The notes under the pieces are model-generated. The model had not been told where the DNA came from. It did no database searches and saw nothing but the letters and a program-made list of their open reading frames with translations. DNA of 64,000 bases, from positions 62,001-126,000 of the forward strand of contig NZ_JAHXDI010000001.1 in the NCBI RefSeq assembly GCF_023091865.1. Direction: 5' to 3'. A program made the position numbers and the translations under genes. The stretch comes from Chromohalobacter moromii. Lineage in GTDB: Bacteria > Pseudomonadota > Gammaproteobacteria > Pseudomonadales > Halomonadaceae. Positions 19,136 to 28,930 of the stretch are shown piece by piece; position 1 is the stretch's first letter, and every line of letters begins with the position of its first letter.

Positions 19136-19163
19136 TTGCGTGATGCGTTCAGGGTGCGATAAT
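19136..19163 (+). promoter_or_regulatory. Candidate accA promoter
   Basis: TTGCGT (19136-19141), a 16-base spacer and an extended -10 (TGC followed by GATAAT, 19158-19163) lie in the 160-base gap between dnaE and accA. The implied leader is about 95 bases. Confidence 0.5.
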
Positions 19164-19269
19164 GCCGGTTTACGGCCGGTTGGCGCCATGCCCTGTCCGT
19201 CACAGCGTCGCCTCGTGCGACATCGGACGTGCGGCCCCGGGCTGCCCAAGACCACAAAGTAGACGTTCT

Positions 19270-20223
19270 ATGAATCCCAACTACCTGGACTTTGAACAGC
19301 CGATCGCCGAGCTGGAAGCCAAGATCGATGAGCTACGCCTGGTCGGTAACGACAGCCGTATCAGCTTGAGCGACGAAATCGGCAAGCTTGAAGACAAGAA
19401 TCGCAAGCTCACCGAATCGATTTTTCGCGATCTTAGCGCCTGGCAGGTATCGCAGCTCTCGCGTCATCCTCAGCGTCCTTACACGCTGGATTACCTCGAT
19501 AGCCTGTTCGAGGATTTCGACGAGCTGCATGGCGATCGCCATTTCGCCGATGACGCCGCCATCGTGGGCGGCGTGGCGCGCCTCGACGACAAGCCGGTGA
19601 TGGTCATCGGTCATCAGAAGGGGCGTGACGTCAAAGAGAAGGTGCGGCGCAACTTCGGTATGCCGCGCCCGGAAGGCTATCGCAAGGCGTGCCGGCTGAT
19701 GGAAATGGCCGAGCGCTTCAAGATGCCGGTATTGACCTTCATCGACACGCCCGGCGCCTATCCCGGGATCGACGCCGAGGAGCGTGGTCAGAGCGAGGCC
19801 ATCGCTTACAACCTGGCGGTCATGTCGCGCCTCAAGACGCCGATCATCTCCACCGTCGTGGGCGAAGGTGGCTCCGGCGGGGCACTGGCGATCGGTGTCT
19901 GCGATGAGCTGCAGATGCTGCAGTACTCGACCTATGCGGTCATTTCCCCGGAAGGCTGCGCCTCGATTCTGTGGAAGAGCGCCGAAAAAGCCTCTGAGGC
20001 GGCGCAAGCAATGGGAATTACCGCCGAGCGCCTCAAGGAGCTGGGCTTCGTCGATACCCTGATCAAGGAGCCGCTGGGAGGCGCGCACCGCAACCCGCAA
20101 AAGATGGCCGACAGCATCAAGGGCGCCCTCGGCGCCAGTCTCGAACGGCTGGAGTCCATGGAAATGGACGATCTGTTGTCGCGTCGTTACGAGCGCCTGA
20201 TGAGTTATGGCGCGCCCCAATAA
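19270..20223 (+). CDS. accA: Acetyl-CoA carboxylase carboxyltransferase subunit alpha
   Basis: AccA with AccD transfers carboxyl from biotin to acetyl-CoA, making malonyl-CoA for fatty acid synthesis. The product is 317 residues (E. coli 319), beginning [19 protein letters not shown]. The crotonase-fold core includes [19 protein letters not shown] and the oxyanion segment [13 protein letters not shown] chose the ATG at 19270 for its match to the family N terminus; the frame is open ~110 bases further upstream. The end overlaps tilS by 17 bases. Confidence 0.98.
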   Translation: MNPNYLDFEQPIAELEAKIDELRLVGNDSRISLSDEIGKLEDKNRKLTESIFRDLSAWQVSQLSRHPQRPYTLDYLDSLFEDFDELHGDRHFADDAAIVGGVARLDDKPVMVIGHQKGRDVKEKVRRNFGMPRPEGYRKACRLMEMAERFKMPVLTFIDTPGAYPGIDAEERGQSEAIAYNLAVMSRLKTPIISTVVGEGGSGGALAIGVCDELQMLQYSTYAVISPEGCASILWKSAEKASEAAQAMGITAERLKELGFVDTLIKEPLGGAHRNPQKMADSIKGALGASLERLESMEMDDLLSRRYERLMSYGAPQ

Positions 20224-21508
20224 CGCCCGGCCGACCCCTGAAGCCCTTGTCGATGACGCCCTGGCGACGACCTCGCCGGGGCGTTGCGTTTGGGTGGCCC
20301 TTTCCGGCGGACTGGATTCGTCGCTGCTGCTGACACTCGCGGTCGCCGCCTGCCGCCGCCATCCGCGACCGCTCTATGCGGTGCACGTCAATCATGATCT
20401 GCAGCCGGCCGCCGAGGCCTTCGAGCGGCATTGTCGAGCGCTTTGTTCACGCCTTGGCGTGCCGCTCTTCATCGAGCGTGTCACGGTGGCATGTGGTGAG
20501 CGCGGCCTCGAGGCACACGCCCGCGATGCTCGGCTGGCGGCCTTTGCTAGGCGCGTCGCGCCGGGCGAGACGCTGTTGCTGGCGCAGCATGCCGACGACC
20601 AGGCCGAAGGGATGTTGCTGGCGGGTTTGCGCGGAAGCGGGTTGCGTGGCATGGCCGCCATGCCCGGGAGGCGTGAGTGGCTGGGGCGCTGCATGGTCCG
20701 GCCCTGGCTGTCCGTGACGCGGGCGGCGCTTGCGCGCGAGGCCGAGGCACGTGGCCTGCGTTGGATCGACGATCCGAGCAACGCCGACGAAGGTTTCGAT
20801 CGCAACTATCTGCGTCATACGGTCATGCCGGCGCTGGCGGCGCGTTGGCCGAGTGCGGCGACGTCGCTGTCACGTACCGCCGAGCAACTGGGCGAGAGCG
20901 ATGCGCTTTTGGAAGAGCTAGCCGAAGAAACCTTGCAGACGCTGGGGGGGGACGCCGCCTGCTTGCCAGTGGCGGATGCCCTGGCGCTCTCCCGGCCCCG
21001 TCAGCGGCTTCTCTTGCGCCATGCCTGCCGGCAACGCTCCCTACCCACGCCGCCGCGCGCGCGCCTCGAAAGCTTGCTCGATCAATTACAGGCCCGCGGC
21101 GACGCGCAGGTCCATGTCGCTTGGCCGGGTGGAGAGGCCAGGCGCTGGCGAGGATGTCTCTATCTGTTGGCACCGCTCGAGCTTATAGACAGCGACTGGG
21201 AGGCCGAGTGGGATGGCTGCGCTCCTCTGGAAACGCCGCTGGGCCCGATGGCGTGGCAACTGATTCCCGACCCATCGCGCCGTGTACGTCTCACGGTGAG
21301 AAGGCGTCAGGGCGGAGAGACGCTGCGCGTGGCGGGACGCGGCCGGCGCGACGTCAAACGGCTCCTGCAGGAAGCCGGGATACCGCCCTGGCAGCGCGAA
21401 CGCGTATGGCTGGCCTGGGAGGGCGAGACCTTGGTCGGCGTGCTGGGCATCGCCGCCGCCGAGGGCTGGCGACTGGCGCCGATGCCCAAAGACAACCGGC
21501 TCAGTTAG
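20207..21508 (+). CDS. tilS: tRNA(Ile)-lysidine synthetase
   Basis: TilS converts C34 of the CAU-anticodon tRNA-Ile to lysidine so that it reads AUA. The product is 433 residues. The N-terminal PP-loop ATPase motif SGGLDSS lies at about residues 33-39, followed by a substrate-binding and a C-terminal domain (RRQGGETLR, then [14 protein letters not shown]). It overlaps accA by 17 bases at the start and converges on ppx with a 4-base overlap of stops. Confidence 0.95.
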   Translation: MARPNNARPTPEALVDDALATTSPGRCVWVALSGGLDSSLLLTLAVAACRRHPRPLYAVHVNHDLQPAAEAFERHCRALCSRLGVPLFIERVTVACGERGLEAHARDARLAAFARRVAPGETLLLAQHADDQAEGMLLAGLRGSGLRGMAAMPGRREWLGRCMVRPWLSVTRAALAREAEARGLRWIDDPSNADEGFDRNYLRHTVMPALAARWPSAATSLSRTAEQLGESDALLEELAEETLQTLGGDAACLPVADALALSRPRQRLLLRHACRQRSLPTPPRARLESLLDQLQARGDAQVHVAWPGGEARRWRGCLYLLAPLELIDSDWEAEWDGCAPLETPLGPMAWQLIPDPSRRVRLTVRRRQGGETLRVAGRGRRDVKRLLQEAGIPPWQRERVWLAWEGETLVGVLGIAAAEGWRLAPMPKDNRLS

Positions 21509-23001
21509 GTGTCGATAACCAGCGAGAAGCCGGCACTACGTTGATAACGCGCTTCTTGCTCGAGGTCGGCCATCAGCAGCGGCTGTTCGGCCTGGCCGAG
21601 TGTCAGTCGCAGTGCGTCGCCATCGGCCTCGAGGCGGACGTCGAGGGTGGGCTGCTCGGGACGCGAATGATTGAGGGCCACCGCCAGGCGCAGGAGTCGC
21701 GCCAGCCGTGCATAGGTGGATCGCGTGGCGGCAGGAAGGGCATCGAGTTCCTTGCCAGGGAACTTGCGGCGATGCGCACGCACCAGAAAGGCCAGAGCTT
21801 GTTGCTCGGGGCGCGAAAAGCCGGCCAAGTCGGAGTTTTCCAGCAGATAGGCACCGTGGCGGTGAAACTGGCTGTGCGAGATTGCTAGGCCGATTTCGTG
21901 CAGCTCGGCGGCCCAGGACAGAAACTGGCGCTGCTCCTGGCTCATGGGCCAGACGTCGGCAACATGCGCGCAGAGGTGTTCGGTGGTGGCGCGTACGTTG
22001 CTGGCCTGACGCATGTCGACGTCGAAGCGTCGGCGCAGCGTGAGTAGCGCCGACGCGCGTGAATCCTCGGCGGTATTGCGGCCGAGGAGATCGTAGAGCA
22101 CACCATCGCGCAAGGCGCCGTCGGAGTAGCGCATGCGCTCCAGATCGAAGGCGTCGAAGATGGCGCATAGAATCGCCACTCCGGCCGGAAACACGCGGGC
22201 TCGATCGCTTTTCAGCCCCGTCATGCTCACCTTGTCGAGCCGTTTGCACTTGATCAACCGACGCCGCAGGGCCATGAGCCCCTGGCGGGTCACGATGTCT
22301 TCCGGGCCGTCGCCATAGGCGGCCTGTACGGCGGCGATGGCTTTAATGGTGCCGCTCGAGCCGACGGGATCCTGCCAGCCGAGCGCCTGGTAGGGGCGTC
22401 GAATATTGGCGAGTTCCGAGAGTGCGGCGAGTTCGGCATCGCGAAAGCGCCGCTCGGTGATCGTGCCGTCGTGGAAGAAACGCTGTGTATAGGCCACGCA
22501 GCCCATGTGCAGGCTTTCCAGGGCCAGCGGTTCGAAGCGTTCGCCGATGATGAATTCGGTGGAGCCGCCGCCGATATCGACGATGAGGCGCCGGCCGTGG
22601 ACCTCGGCCAGCGCATGCGCGGCGCCCAGGTAAATCAGGCGGGCTTCCTCGCGGCCGGCGATGATCTCGATAGGGTGGCCGATCAGGGCCTCGGCTCGAT
22701 CGATCAGTGTCTGGCGGTTGTGTGCCGCGCGCAGCGCATTGGTGCCGACGATGCGCACATCACCGGCGTCGAGATCGCTCAAATAGGGAGCGAAACGCTC
22801 CAGGCAGGCGAGAGCGCGCTCCATGGCAGCTTCGTCGAGGAGATCGTCGTCGTCGAGACCGGCGGCCAGTTGTACTTTTTCGCCCTGCTTGGCGACCACC
22901 TGCAGGTCGCCGCCGACTTGATTGGCCACCAGCAGGTGGAAGCTGTTCGAGCCCAGATCGATGGCGGCAAGACGCCGTGGTGCCGGGTGGCGGCTGCTCA
23001 T
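21505..23001 (-). CDS. ppx: Exopolyphosphatase (Ppx/GppA family)
   Basis: Ppx removes terminal phosphates from polyphosphate, opposing Ppk encoded 10 kb away. From the chosen start the product is 498 residues. Phosphate-binding motifs AIDLGSNSFHLLVA and VDIGGGSTEFI mark the ASKHA-fold N-terminal half. The C-terminal half carries the HD-like helical region (AELHEIGLAISHSQFHRHG). The start at 23001 (MSSRHPAPRR) has AAGGA eight bases upstream, better than the in-frame ATG at 23031. A perfect -35 (TTGACA) on this strand at 23054-23059 may be its promoter, though the -10 is poor. GppA-type pppGpp hydrolysis is possible too. Confidence 0.92.
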   Translation of the reverse strand: MSSRHPAPRRLAAIDLGSNSFHLLVANQVGGDLQVVAKQGEKVQLAAGLDDDDLLDEAAMERALACLERFAPYLSDLDAGDVRIVGTNALRAAHNRQTLIDRAEALIGHPIEIIAGREEARLIYLGAAHALAEVHGRRLIVDIGGGSTEFIIGERFEPLALESLHMGCVAYTQRFFHDGTITERRFRDAELAALSELANIRRPYQALGWQDPVGSSGTIKAIAAVQAAYGDGPEDIVTRQGLMALRRRLIKCKRLDKVSMTGLKSDRARVFPAGVAILCAIFDAFDLERMRYSDGALRDGVLYDLLGRNTAEDSRASALLTLRRRFDVDMRQASNVRATTEHLCAHVADVWPMSQEQRQFLSWAAELHEIGLAISHSQFHRHGAYLLENSDLAGFSRPEQQALAFLVRAHRRKFPGKELDALPAATRSTYARLARLLRLAVALNHSRPEQPTLDVRLEADGDALRLTLGQAEQPLLMADLEQEARYQRSAGFSLVIDT

Positions 23002-23120
23002 GCGAGGATCCTTTTCACAGAAGTATGGCAAGGTTGCGTGGGCGCCCGAGGCTTGTCAATTGTCGCCATGCGGCGTCCAATGGGGAATGATGAATTGGCC
23101 GAATGCTCAGGAGGCGGCGT

Positions 23121-23453
23121 ATGTCCGAACAGCTTTTCGAGGTGACGGACGACACCTTCGAGGCCCGCGTGCTGGAAGCAGCCACACCCACCCTGGTGGC
23201 CTTTGTGGCGTCCTGGTGCAGCCCCTGCGTCGAATTGCGCCCACGGCTATCCGCCTTGGCCAGCGCGCGTCAGGCGACGTTGCAGGTTGCGCTGTGCGAT
23301 GTCGACCTCAATACGGCCATGGCGCACAAGTACGGTGTGCGCGGCATGCCGACCTTGGCGTTGTTTACCGACGCGGGGTTGGATACGACGCGCGTGGGGG
23401 CGTTGTCCGCTGCGCAACTCGACACCTGGCTCGATCACCAGCTCGCGAATTGA
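23121..23453 (+). CDS. Thioredoxin-like protein with a CSPC active site
   Basis: This small protein (110 residues) has the thioredoxin fold. The active site reads WCSPC rather than the usual WCGPC, and the residue after the second Cys is Val rather than Lys. The cis-Pro loop is conserved (GVRGMPTLALF). It has no signal peptide, so it is cytoplasmic. The ATG at 23121 has AGGAGG at 23109-23114. Its place just upstream of rho matches trxA-rho in E. coli, but the altered active site and weaker overall match make it either a divergent TrxA or a second thioredoxin. Redox properties cannot be read from sequence alone. Confidence 0.88.
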   Translation: MSEQLFEVTDDTFEARVLEAATPTLVAFVASWCSPCVELRPRLSALASARQATLQVALCDVDLNTAMAHKYGVRGMPTLALFTDAGLDTTRVGALSAAQLDTWLDHQLAN

Positions 23454-23884
23454 GGGCGTGCCATAAAGAGGGGCCATCCCCGATAAGACCCGGCGTCGCA
23501 TCCCGTGATCACGCATGAGAAAAGTGGGCTTGCGTTTGGCTGGCGCCTTGACTACCATCGAGACGTTCGCCTGTTCCGAATGCTTCCTGACCGTTCACGC
23601 GGCATTGCCGTCGCGGTCCTCCAAGTCGTCAGATCGCCCCAAGTATTCTTGTCTCGCCAAGCCTCCCGATCAGGAGCTGGGCATGGCGCCAGGCGACGCG
23701 AACCGAATCTCTCAATACCGTTTTTCGCCAATCCCTCGCTCGGCGATGCCTTGAGGCATGAATGCGACGAGTGGAACGGATTTCCTGGGGCCCTCTGAAC
23801 GCACCGCGCGGCGCACAACCGCCTCCTGTCTTTTGTCCGGCAATCCCATTGCCTCGCCGACACGAGCAATCTCTGACGAAACCG
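23454..23884 (+). promoter_or_regulatory. Long non-coding leader before rho
   Basis: This 431-base gap shows no convincing gene. A weak promoter is possible (TTGCGT 23530-23535, 17 bases, TACCAT 23553-23558), which would leave a leader of ~320 bases. In E. coli rho is autoregulated by Rho-dependent termination in a long leader, and the size here fits that. Short open frames cross the region but none has a good ribosome site and family match. Confidence 0.45.
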
Positions 23885-25144
<1,260 letters not shown>

Positions 25145-25167
25145 CATCGGTCTGCGCTCGGCAATGC

Positions 25168-25234
25168 GGCGTTGAACTCCGGCTCGCCATGCGCATGTAC
25201 TAAAGTACACCCCGCTGGCTCTCCGGAGTTCGCC
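25168..25234. repeat. Nested inverted repeat just after rho
   Basis: GAACTCCGG (25174-25182) is exactly complementary to CCGGAGTTC (25223-25231), and GGC (25168-25170) to GCC (25232-25234). Inside lies a second hairpin, TGTAC-TAAA-GTACA (25196-25209). The compound shape and position 24 bases after the rho stop suggest a mobile-repeat or RNA-stability element rather than a simple terminator. Whether it recurs in the genome cannot be seen here. Confidence 0.5.
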
Positions 25235-25330
25235 TTGACCGCGCGTCCCGGTCTGGCCTTCGCTCGATTCGATGCTCTGCATTAATGCGATCAGTGCTAC
25301 ATCTAAGCTTTGCAGCAGAAACGAAAATGA

Positions 25331-25356
25331 AGGGCGGCATGTTATGCTGCCCTTTT
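25331..25356 (+). terminator. Intrinsic terminator upstream of ubiD
   Basis: A 10-bp stem (25331-25340 with 25344-25353, one G-T pair) with a GTT loop ends in TTTT. It lies 187 bases after rho and only ~24 bases before the ubiD start. It may simply end the rho transcript, or it may act as an attenuator for ubiD. Confidence 0.6.
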
Positions 25357-25379
25357 CGCGTTCTGGCACGGAAAACCAC

Positions 25380-26906
25380 ATGAAGTATCGGGACTTGCGC
25401 GATTTCATCGCGGCGCTGGAGGAACGTGGCGAGCTCCAGCGAATCACGGCGGAGGTCGATCCCTATCTGGAGATCACCGAGATCTGTGATCGCACGCTGC
25501 GTGCGGGGGGGCCGGCGCTCTTGTTCGAGAACGTCAAGGGCCACGCCATGCCGTTGCTGGGCAATCTGTTCGGGACGCCGGAGCGTGTCGCGCTGGGCAT
25601 GGGCCAGGATTCGATCGCTGCACTGCGTGAGGTCGGCGAACTGCTGGCGTTTCTCAAGGAGCCGGAGCCGCCCAAGGGCTTCCGCGATGCCTGGGAAAAG
25701 CTCCCGATCTTCAAGCAGGTGATGAGCATGGGGCCCAAGACGCTGCGTAAGGCGCCATGCCAGGAGGTGATCCTTGAAGGCGACGAGGTCGACCTCGACC
25801 AGTTGCCGATCCAGCATTGCTGGCCGGGCGATGTGGCACCGCTGGTGACCTGGTCGCTGGTGGTGACCAAGGGGCCTCACAAAGAACGCCAGAATCTGGG
25901 CATCTATCGCCAACAGAAATTGGGTAAGAATCGCCTGATCATGCGCTGGCTCTCACATCGCGGCGGGGCGCTGGACTTCCAGGAATGGCAAAGCGCACAT
26001 CCCGGTGAGCCGTTTCCGGTCGCTGTCGCGTTGGGAGCCGACCCAGCGACGATTCTGGGGGCGGTGACTCCGGTGCCCGACAGTCTTTCCGAATACGCCT
26101 TCGCCGGCTTGCTGCGCGGCTCGCGCACCGAGCTGGTCAAGTGCGGCCATGCCGATCTCGAGGTTCCGGCGTCGAGCGAAATCGTTCTAGAGGGCTACCT
26201 CTACCCCGACGATATGGCCCCGGAAGGCCCTTATGGCGACCACACCGGCTACTACAACGAGGTCGAAACCTTCCCGGTCTTCACCGTGGAACGCATCACC
26301 CATCGCCGCGAGCCGATCTATCATTCCACCTATACGGGGCGACCACCGGATGAACCTGCCATCCTGGGCCTGGCGCTCAACGAAGTGTTCGTGCCGATCC
26401 TGCGCAAGCAGTTTCCCGAGATCGTCGATTTCTACCTGCCGCCAGAGGGCTGTTCCTACCGTATGGCGGTGGTGACCATGAAAAAACAGTACCCGGGCCA
26501 TGCCAAGCGCGTGATGATGGGCGTCTGGAGCTTCTTGCGCCAGTTCATGTACACCAAGTTCGTGATCGTGCTCGATAACGATGTCGACGCACGCAACTGG
26601 GAAGATGTGATCTGGGCGATCACGACGCGTATGGATCCGGCCCGCGATACGGTGATGGTCGAGAACACGCCGATCGACTATCTCGATTTCGCCTCGCCGG
26701 TGGCAGGCCTGGGCTCGAAGATGGGGTTCGATGCCACCACTAAATGGGCGGGCGAAACCGATCGCGAGTGGGGCACGCCCATCGTCATGGACGATGCCGT
26801 CAAGCGGCGTGTCGACGCGCGCTGGGAAGAATACGGTATCGCTACGCGGCCACCGGCTCCCCGCCATTCGCCCCAGAGCGACGAACGAGGACACGATGAC
26901 GCCTAA
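25380..26906 (+). CDS. ubiD: 3-octaprenyl-4-hydroxybenzoate decarboxylase
   Basis: UbiD is a prenylated-FMN-dependent decarboxylase of ubiquinone synthesis. The product is 508 residues, close to E. coli UbiD along its whole length, with a slightly longer C terminus. Recognisable blocks are [43 protein letters not shown] and [15 protein letters not shown]; the latter includes the catalytic Glu region. I chose the ATG at 25380 ([10 protein letters not shown]), as in E. coli. It is followed 11 bases within its own 3' end by fre, so the two genes overlap, as the E. coli ubiD-fre neighbours do in order. Confidence 0.97.
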   Translation: MKYRDLRDFIAALEERGELQRITAEVDPYLEITEICDRTLRAGGPALLFENVKGHAMPLLGNLFGTPERVALGMGQDSIAALREVGELLAFLKEPEPPKGFRDAWEKLPIFKQVMSMGPKTLRKAPCQEVILEGDEVDLDQLPIQHCWPGDVAPLVTWSLVVTKGPHKERQNLGIYRQQKLGKNRLIMRWLSHRGGALDFQEWQSAHPGEPFPVAVALGADPATILGAVTPVPDSLSEYAFAGLLRGSRTELVKCGHADLEVPASSEIVLEGYLYPDDMAPEGPYGDHTGYYNEVETFPVFTVERITHRREPIYHSTYTGRPPDEPAILGLALNEVFVPILRKQFPEIVDFYLPPEGCSYRMAVVTMKKQYPGHAKRVMMGVWSFLRQFMYTKFVIVLDNDVDARNWEDVIWAITTRMDPARDTVMVENTPIDYLDFASPVAGLGSKMGFDATTKWAGETDREWGTPIVMDDAVKRRVDARWEEYGIATRPPAPRHSPQSDERGHDDA

Positions 26907-27708
26907 GACGCTGACCTGCCATGTCGAGTCGGTCGAGGACCTGACGACCGACGTATTTCGCGTCCATCTGGCGGGGCGCCGCGAGGCCATCGCGCATGCC
27001 CCCGGCCAGTATTTGGAACTCAAGCTCGACGAGGAGATCTGGGTACCGTTCTCCATCGCCAACGCCCATGTCGACGACGGCATTATCGAGTTGCACGTTC
27101 AGCATTGGCCGGAACGCAGCAATTCGGCGCGCCTGCGCGAGATCCTCGTGCAGGCCGCTCAGTTGACCGTACGCTTGCCCAATGGCGGTTGCGTGCTGGA
27201 TACCCACAGTCGGCGACCCTTGACGCTGATCGCGGCGGGCACCGGTTTCGCGCAGATGAAAGCCATCGTCGAGGCGGCGCTGGCCAACGATCATCCGGGA
27301 CCGATTCGGCTGTGGTGGGCGGTCAAGTCGCCCCGTGACCTGTACCTGGAAAGCCTGGCGCTCGAGTGGGCCGCCACGCATGCCCATCTGGACGTGCATA
27401 CCGTGGTCGAGGACAGCGAGCCCGCGCTGAGCGCGCCGGCCGGCGTGACGCGACACATCGGTCGCATCGACGAGGTGCTCGCCGAGTACCACGGTGACGT
27501 CTCCGGCGACGACGTCTACCTGTCCGGTTCGCCGGGCATGGTCTACGCCTGCATCGACACCCTGGCCCCGTTGGGACTCGATCCTGAACGGGTCTTCTCG
27601 GATGTCTTTGCCTATGCGCCGCGTGTGCCGTTGATTCCGCTGCCGGACGACCCGGCCGAGAGCGTACCGCTGGCACCCGGTGAGCGCCGCGCGGAGGATG
27701 ACGCATGA
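26896..27708 (+). CDS. fre: NAD(P)H-flavin reductase
   Basis: This is a ferredoxin-reductase-fold protein that reduces free flavin with NAD(P)H; it may supply reduced FMN to the UbiX/UbiD system. The product is 270 residues. The FAD/FMN-domain motif PFSIAN lies near residue 54. The NAD-binding domain carries [12 protein letters not shown] and the C-terminal [11 protein letters not shown]. No Cys-rich 2Fe-2S motif is present, which separates it from full ferredoxin reductases. It has a C-terminal extension of ~35 residues relative to E. coli Fre (233). It overlaps ubiD at its start and folM at its end (ATGA). Confidence 0.88.
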   Translation: MTPKTLTCHVESVEDLTTDVFRVHLAGRREAIAHAPGQYLELKLDEEIWVPFSIANAHVDDGIIELHVQHWPERSNSARLREILVQAAQLTVRLPNGGCVLDTHSRRPLTLIAAGTGFAQMKAIVEAALANDHPGPIRLWWAVKSPRDLYLESLALEWAATHAHLDVHTVVEDSEPALSAPAGVTRHIGRIDEVLAEYHGDVSGDDVYLSGSPGMVYACIDTLAPLGLDPERVFSDVFAYAPRVPLIPLPDDPAESVPLAPGERRAEDDA

Positions 27709-28418
27709 GCCAATCGCCGATTCTCGTCACCGGGGGCGCCCAGCGCTTGGGGCGCCACTGCGTGGAGCGCCTGCTCGACGACGGCCAGCCGGTGATCATG
27801 AGCTACCGTCGCGAGCGTGAGTCTCTGGAGGCGTTGCGGCGGCGCGGGGCGGTGACTCTCGCAGCGGACTTTTCCAGCGAGGCGGGCATTCACGATTTCA
27901 TCGCGCGCCTCAAGGCGCAGACCTCGTCGCTGCGCGCCATCGTCCATAATGCCAGCGACTGGGCGCCGGACAGCCTCGACGACGATGCCGGTGCCAATTT
28001 CGAACGCCTGTTTCGCGTTCACATGCAGGCCCCGTACCTGATCAATCTGCATGCCCGCGAACTGCTCGACGCCTGCCAAGAACCGCAGCGCGACATCATC
28101 CACATGACCGATTACGTCAGCCAGAAGGGTTCGCGCAAGCACGCCGCCTATGCGGCGACCAAGGCGGGACTGGACAACCTGACCCTTTCGTTTGCCGCGA
28201 TGTACGCGCCGAGTATTCAGGTCAACGCCATCGCACCGGCCTTGATCATGCTGGGCGACGGTGACGACGAAGCCTATGCCGAGAAGGCCAAGGCCAAGTC
28301 GTTGATGGCCAAGGTGCCGGGGCCGGGCGTGATCTATCAGACACTGCGTTATCTGCTCGACAACGATTTCGTGACCGGTGCGATATTGCCCGTCGATGGT
28401 GGTCGTCACCTGCGATGA
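27705..28418 (+). CDS. folM: Dihydromonapterin reductase FolM
   Basis: FolM is a short-chain dehydrogenase that reduces dihydromonapterin (and weakly dihydrofolate) with NADPH. The product is 237 residues. The cofactor motif ILVTGGAQRLGRH opens the Rossmann fold. The NASDW segment and the catalytic YAATKAGLDN (Tyr-x3-Lys) follow. The C terminus FVTGAILPVDGGRHLR is nearly identical to E. coli FolM, which is why I prefer this over a generic SDR. It overlaps fre by four bases and ends ~70 bases before the aromatic leader peptide. Confidence 0.9.
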   Translation: MSQSPILVTGGAQRLGRHCVERLLDDGQPVIMSYRRERESLEALRRRGAVTLAADFSSEAGIHDFIARLKAQTSSLRAIVHNASDWAPDSLDDDAGANFERLFRVHMQAPYLINLHARELLDACQEPQRDIIHMTDYVSQKGSRKHAAYAATKAGLDNLTLSFAAMYAPSIQVNAIAPALIMLGDGDDEAYAEKAKAKSLMAKVPGPGVIYQTLRYLLDNDFVTGAILPVDGGRHLR

Positions 28419-28438
28419 GCGATAGCCCCGCAGTGGGC

Positions 28439-28466
28439 TTGCCAAATGGCGACAGCCATGTAGGAT
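28439..28466 (+). promoter_or_regulatory. Candidate promoter of the DAHP synthase leader
   Basis: TTGCCA (28439-28444), a 16-base spacer and TAGGAT (28461-28466) would start RNA near 28473, about 18 bases before the leader peptide ATG. Confidence 0.4.
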
Positions 28467-28490
28467 GAAGCCATGTTTTGGAGTCAACCC

Positions 28491-28628
28491 ATGTCGATAG
28501 CATCAGCAGCCACCGCAAGCATGCATTCCCTGCCGACTCAGGCAGCGGAAGCGGGTGCGCGCGCGTTCTTTGGCTTTAGCTATTGGTATTGGTTTAGCCC
28601 CGGCGTGTCCGGCGTTAGGGTCACATGA
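28491..28628 (+). CDS. Aromatic leader peptide for DAHP synthase attenuation
   Basis: A 45-codon frame begins at the ATG at 28491 with GGAG seven bases upstream (28480-28483). It ends at the TGA at 28626. Codons 26-35 (28566-28595) read FFGFSYWYWF: four Phe, two Tyr and two Trp in ten residues. Such a run just upstream of a terminator is the mark of ribosome-mediated attenuation, as in E. coli pheA and trp leaders. An in-frame ATG at 28473 could extend it by six residues that include another Phe and Trp. The peptide itself probably has no other function. Confidence 0.85.
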   Translation: MSIASAATASMHSLPTQAAEAGARAFFGFSYWYWFSPGVSGVRVT

Positions 28629-28713
28629 CCTGATACGCCGAGAGGCACGCCCCACCCCGGGTTGCCTCCAGCGTCTTCGAACCCCCGGTCGGCAACCCGA
28701 CCGGGGGTTTTTG
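28602..28713 (+). promoter_or_regulatory. Transcription attenuator with competing hairpins
   Basis: Three pairings are visible. The pause hairpin joins GGCGTG (28602-28607) and CGGCGT (28610-28615) with CACGCC (28646-28651) and ACGCCG (28635-28640); the leader stop lies in its loop. The terminator is a 13-bp stem, 28680-28692 with 28697-28709, loop CAAC, followed by T residues to 28712. The antiterminator pairs CGGGTTGCC (28658-28666) exactly with GGCAACCCG (28691-28699), which destroys the terminator. Stalling on scarce Phe, Tyr or Trp should favour read-through into the DAHP synthase gene. Confidence 0.85.
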
Positions 28714-28930
28714 CGTTTAATCCACCTCTTTTTTGACGAATGACACAGGAGCGCAACATGTTCGAGATCGGCGGCGCATGGCAGAGCACGCAGGCACTAT
28801 ATTATTGGCGATTTAGCGACGTCCGGTCGGTCTTATCTGCCACCTCCGACCGTGAAACGCTGGGTGGCGTCCGCCGAACACGAAGTTCCGCTGTCCGCTC
28901 GTGACGGACAGCCCAGACAAGAGACTCGAC

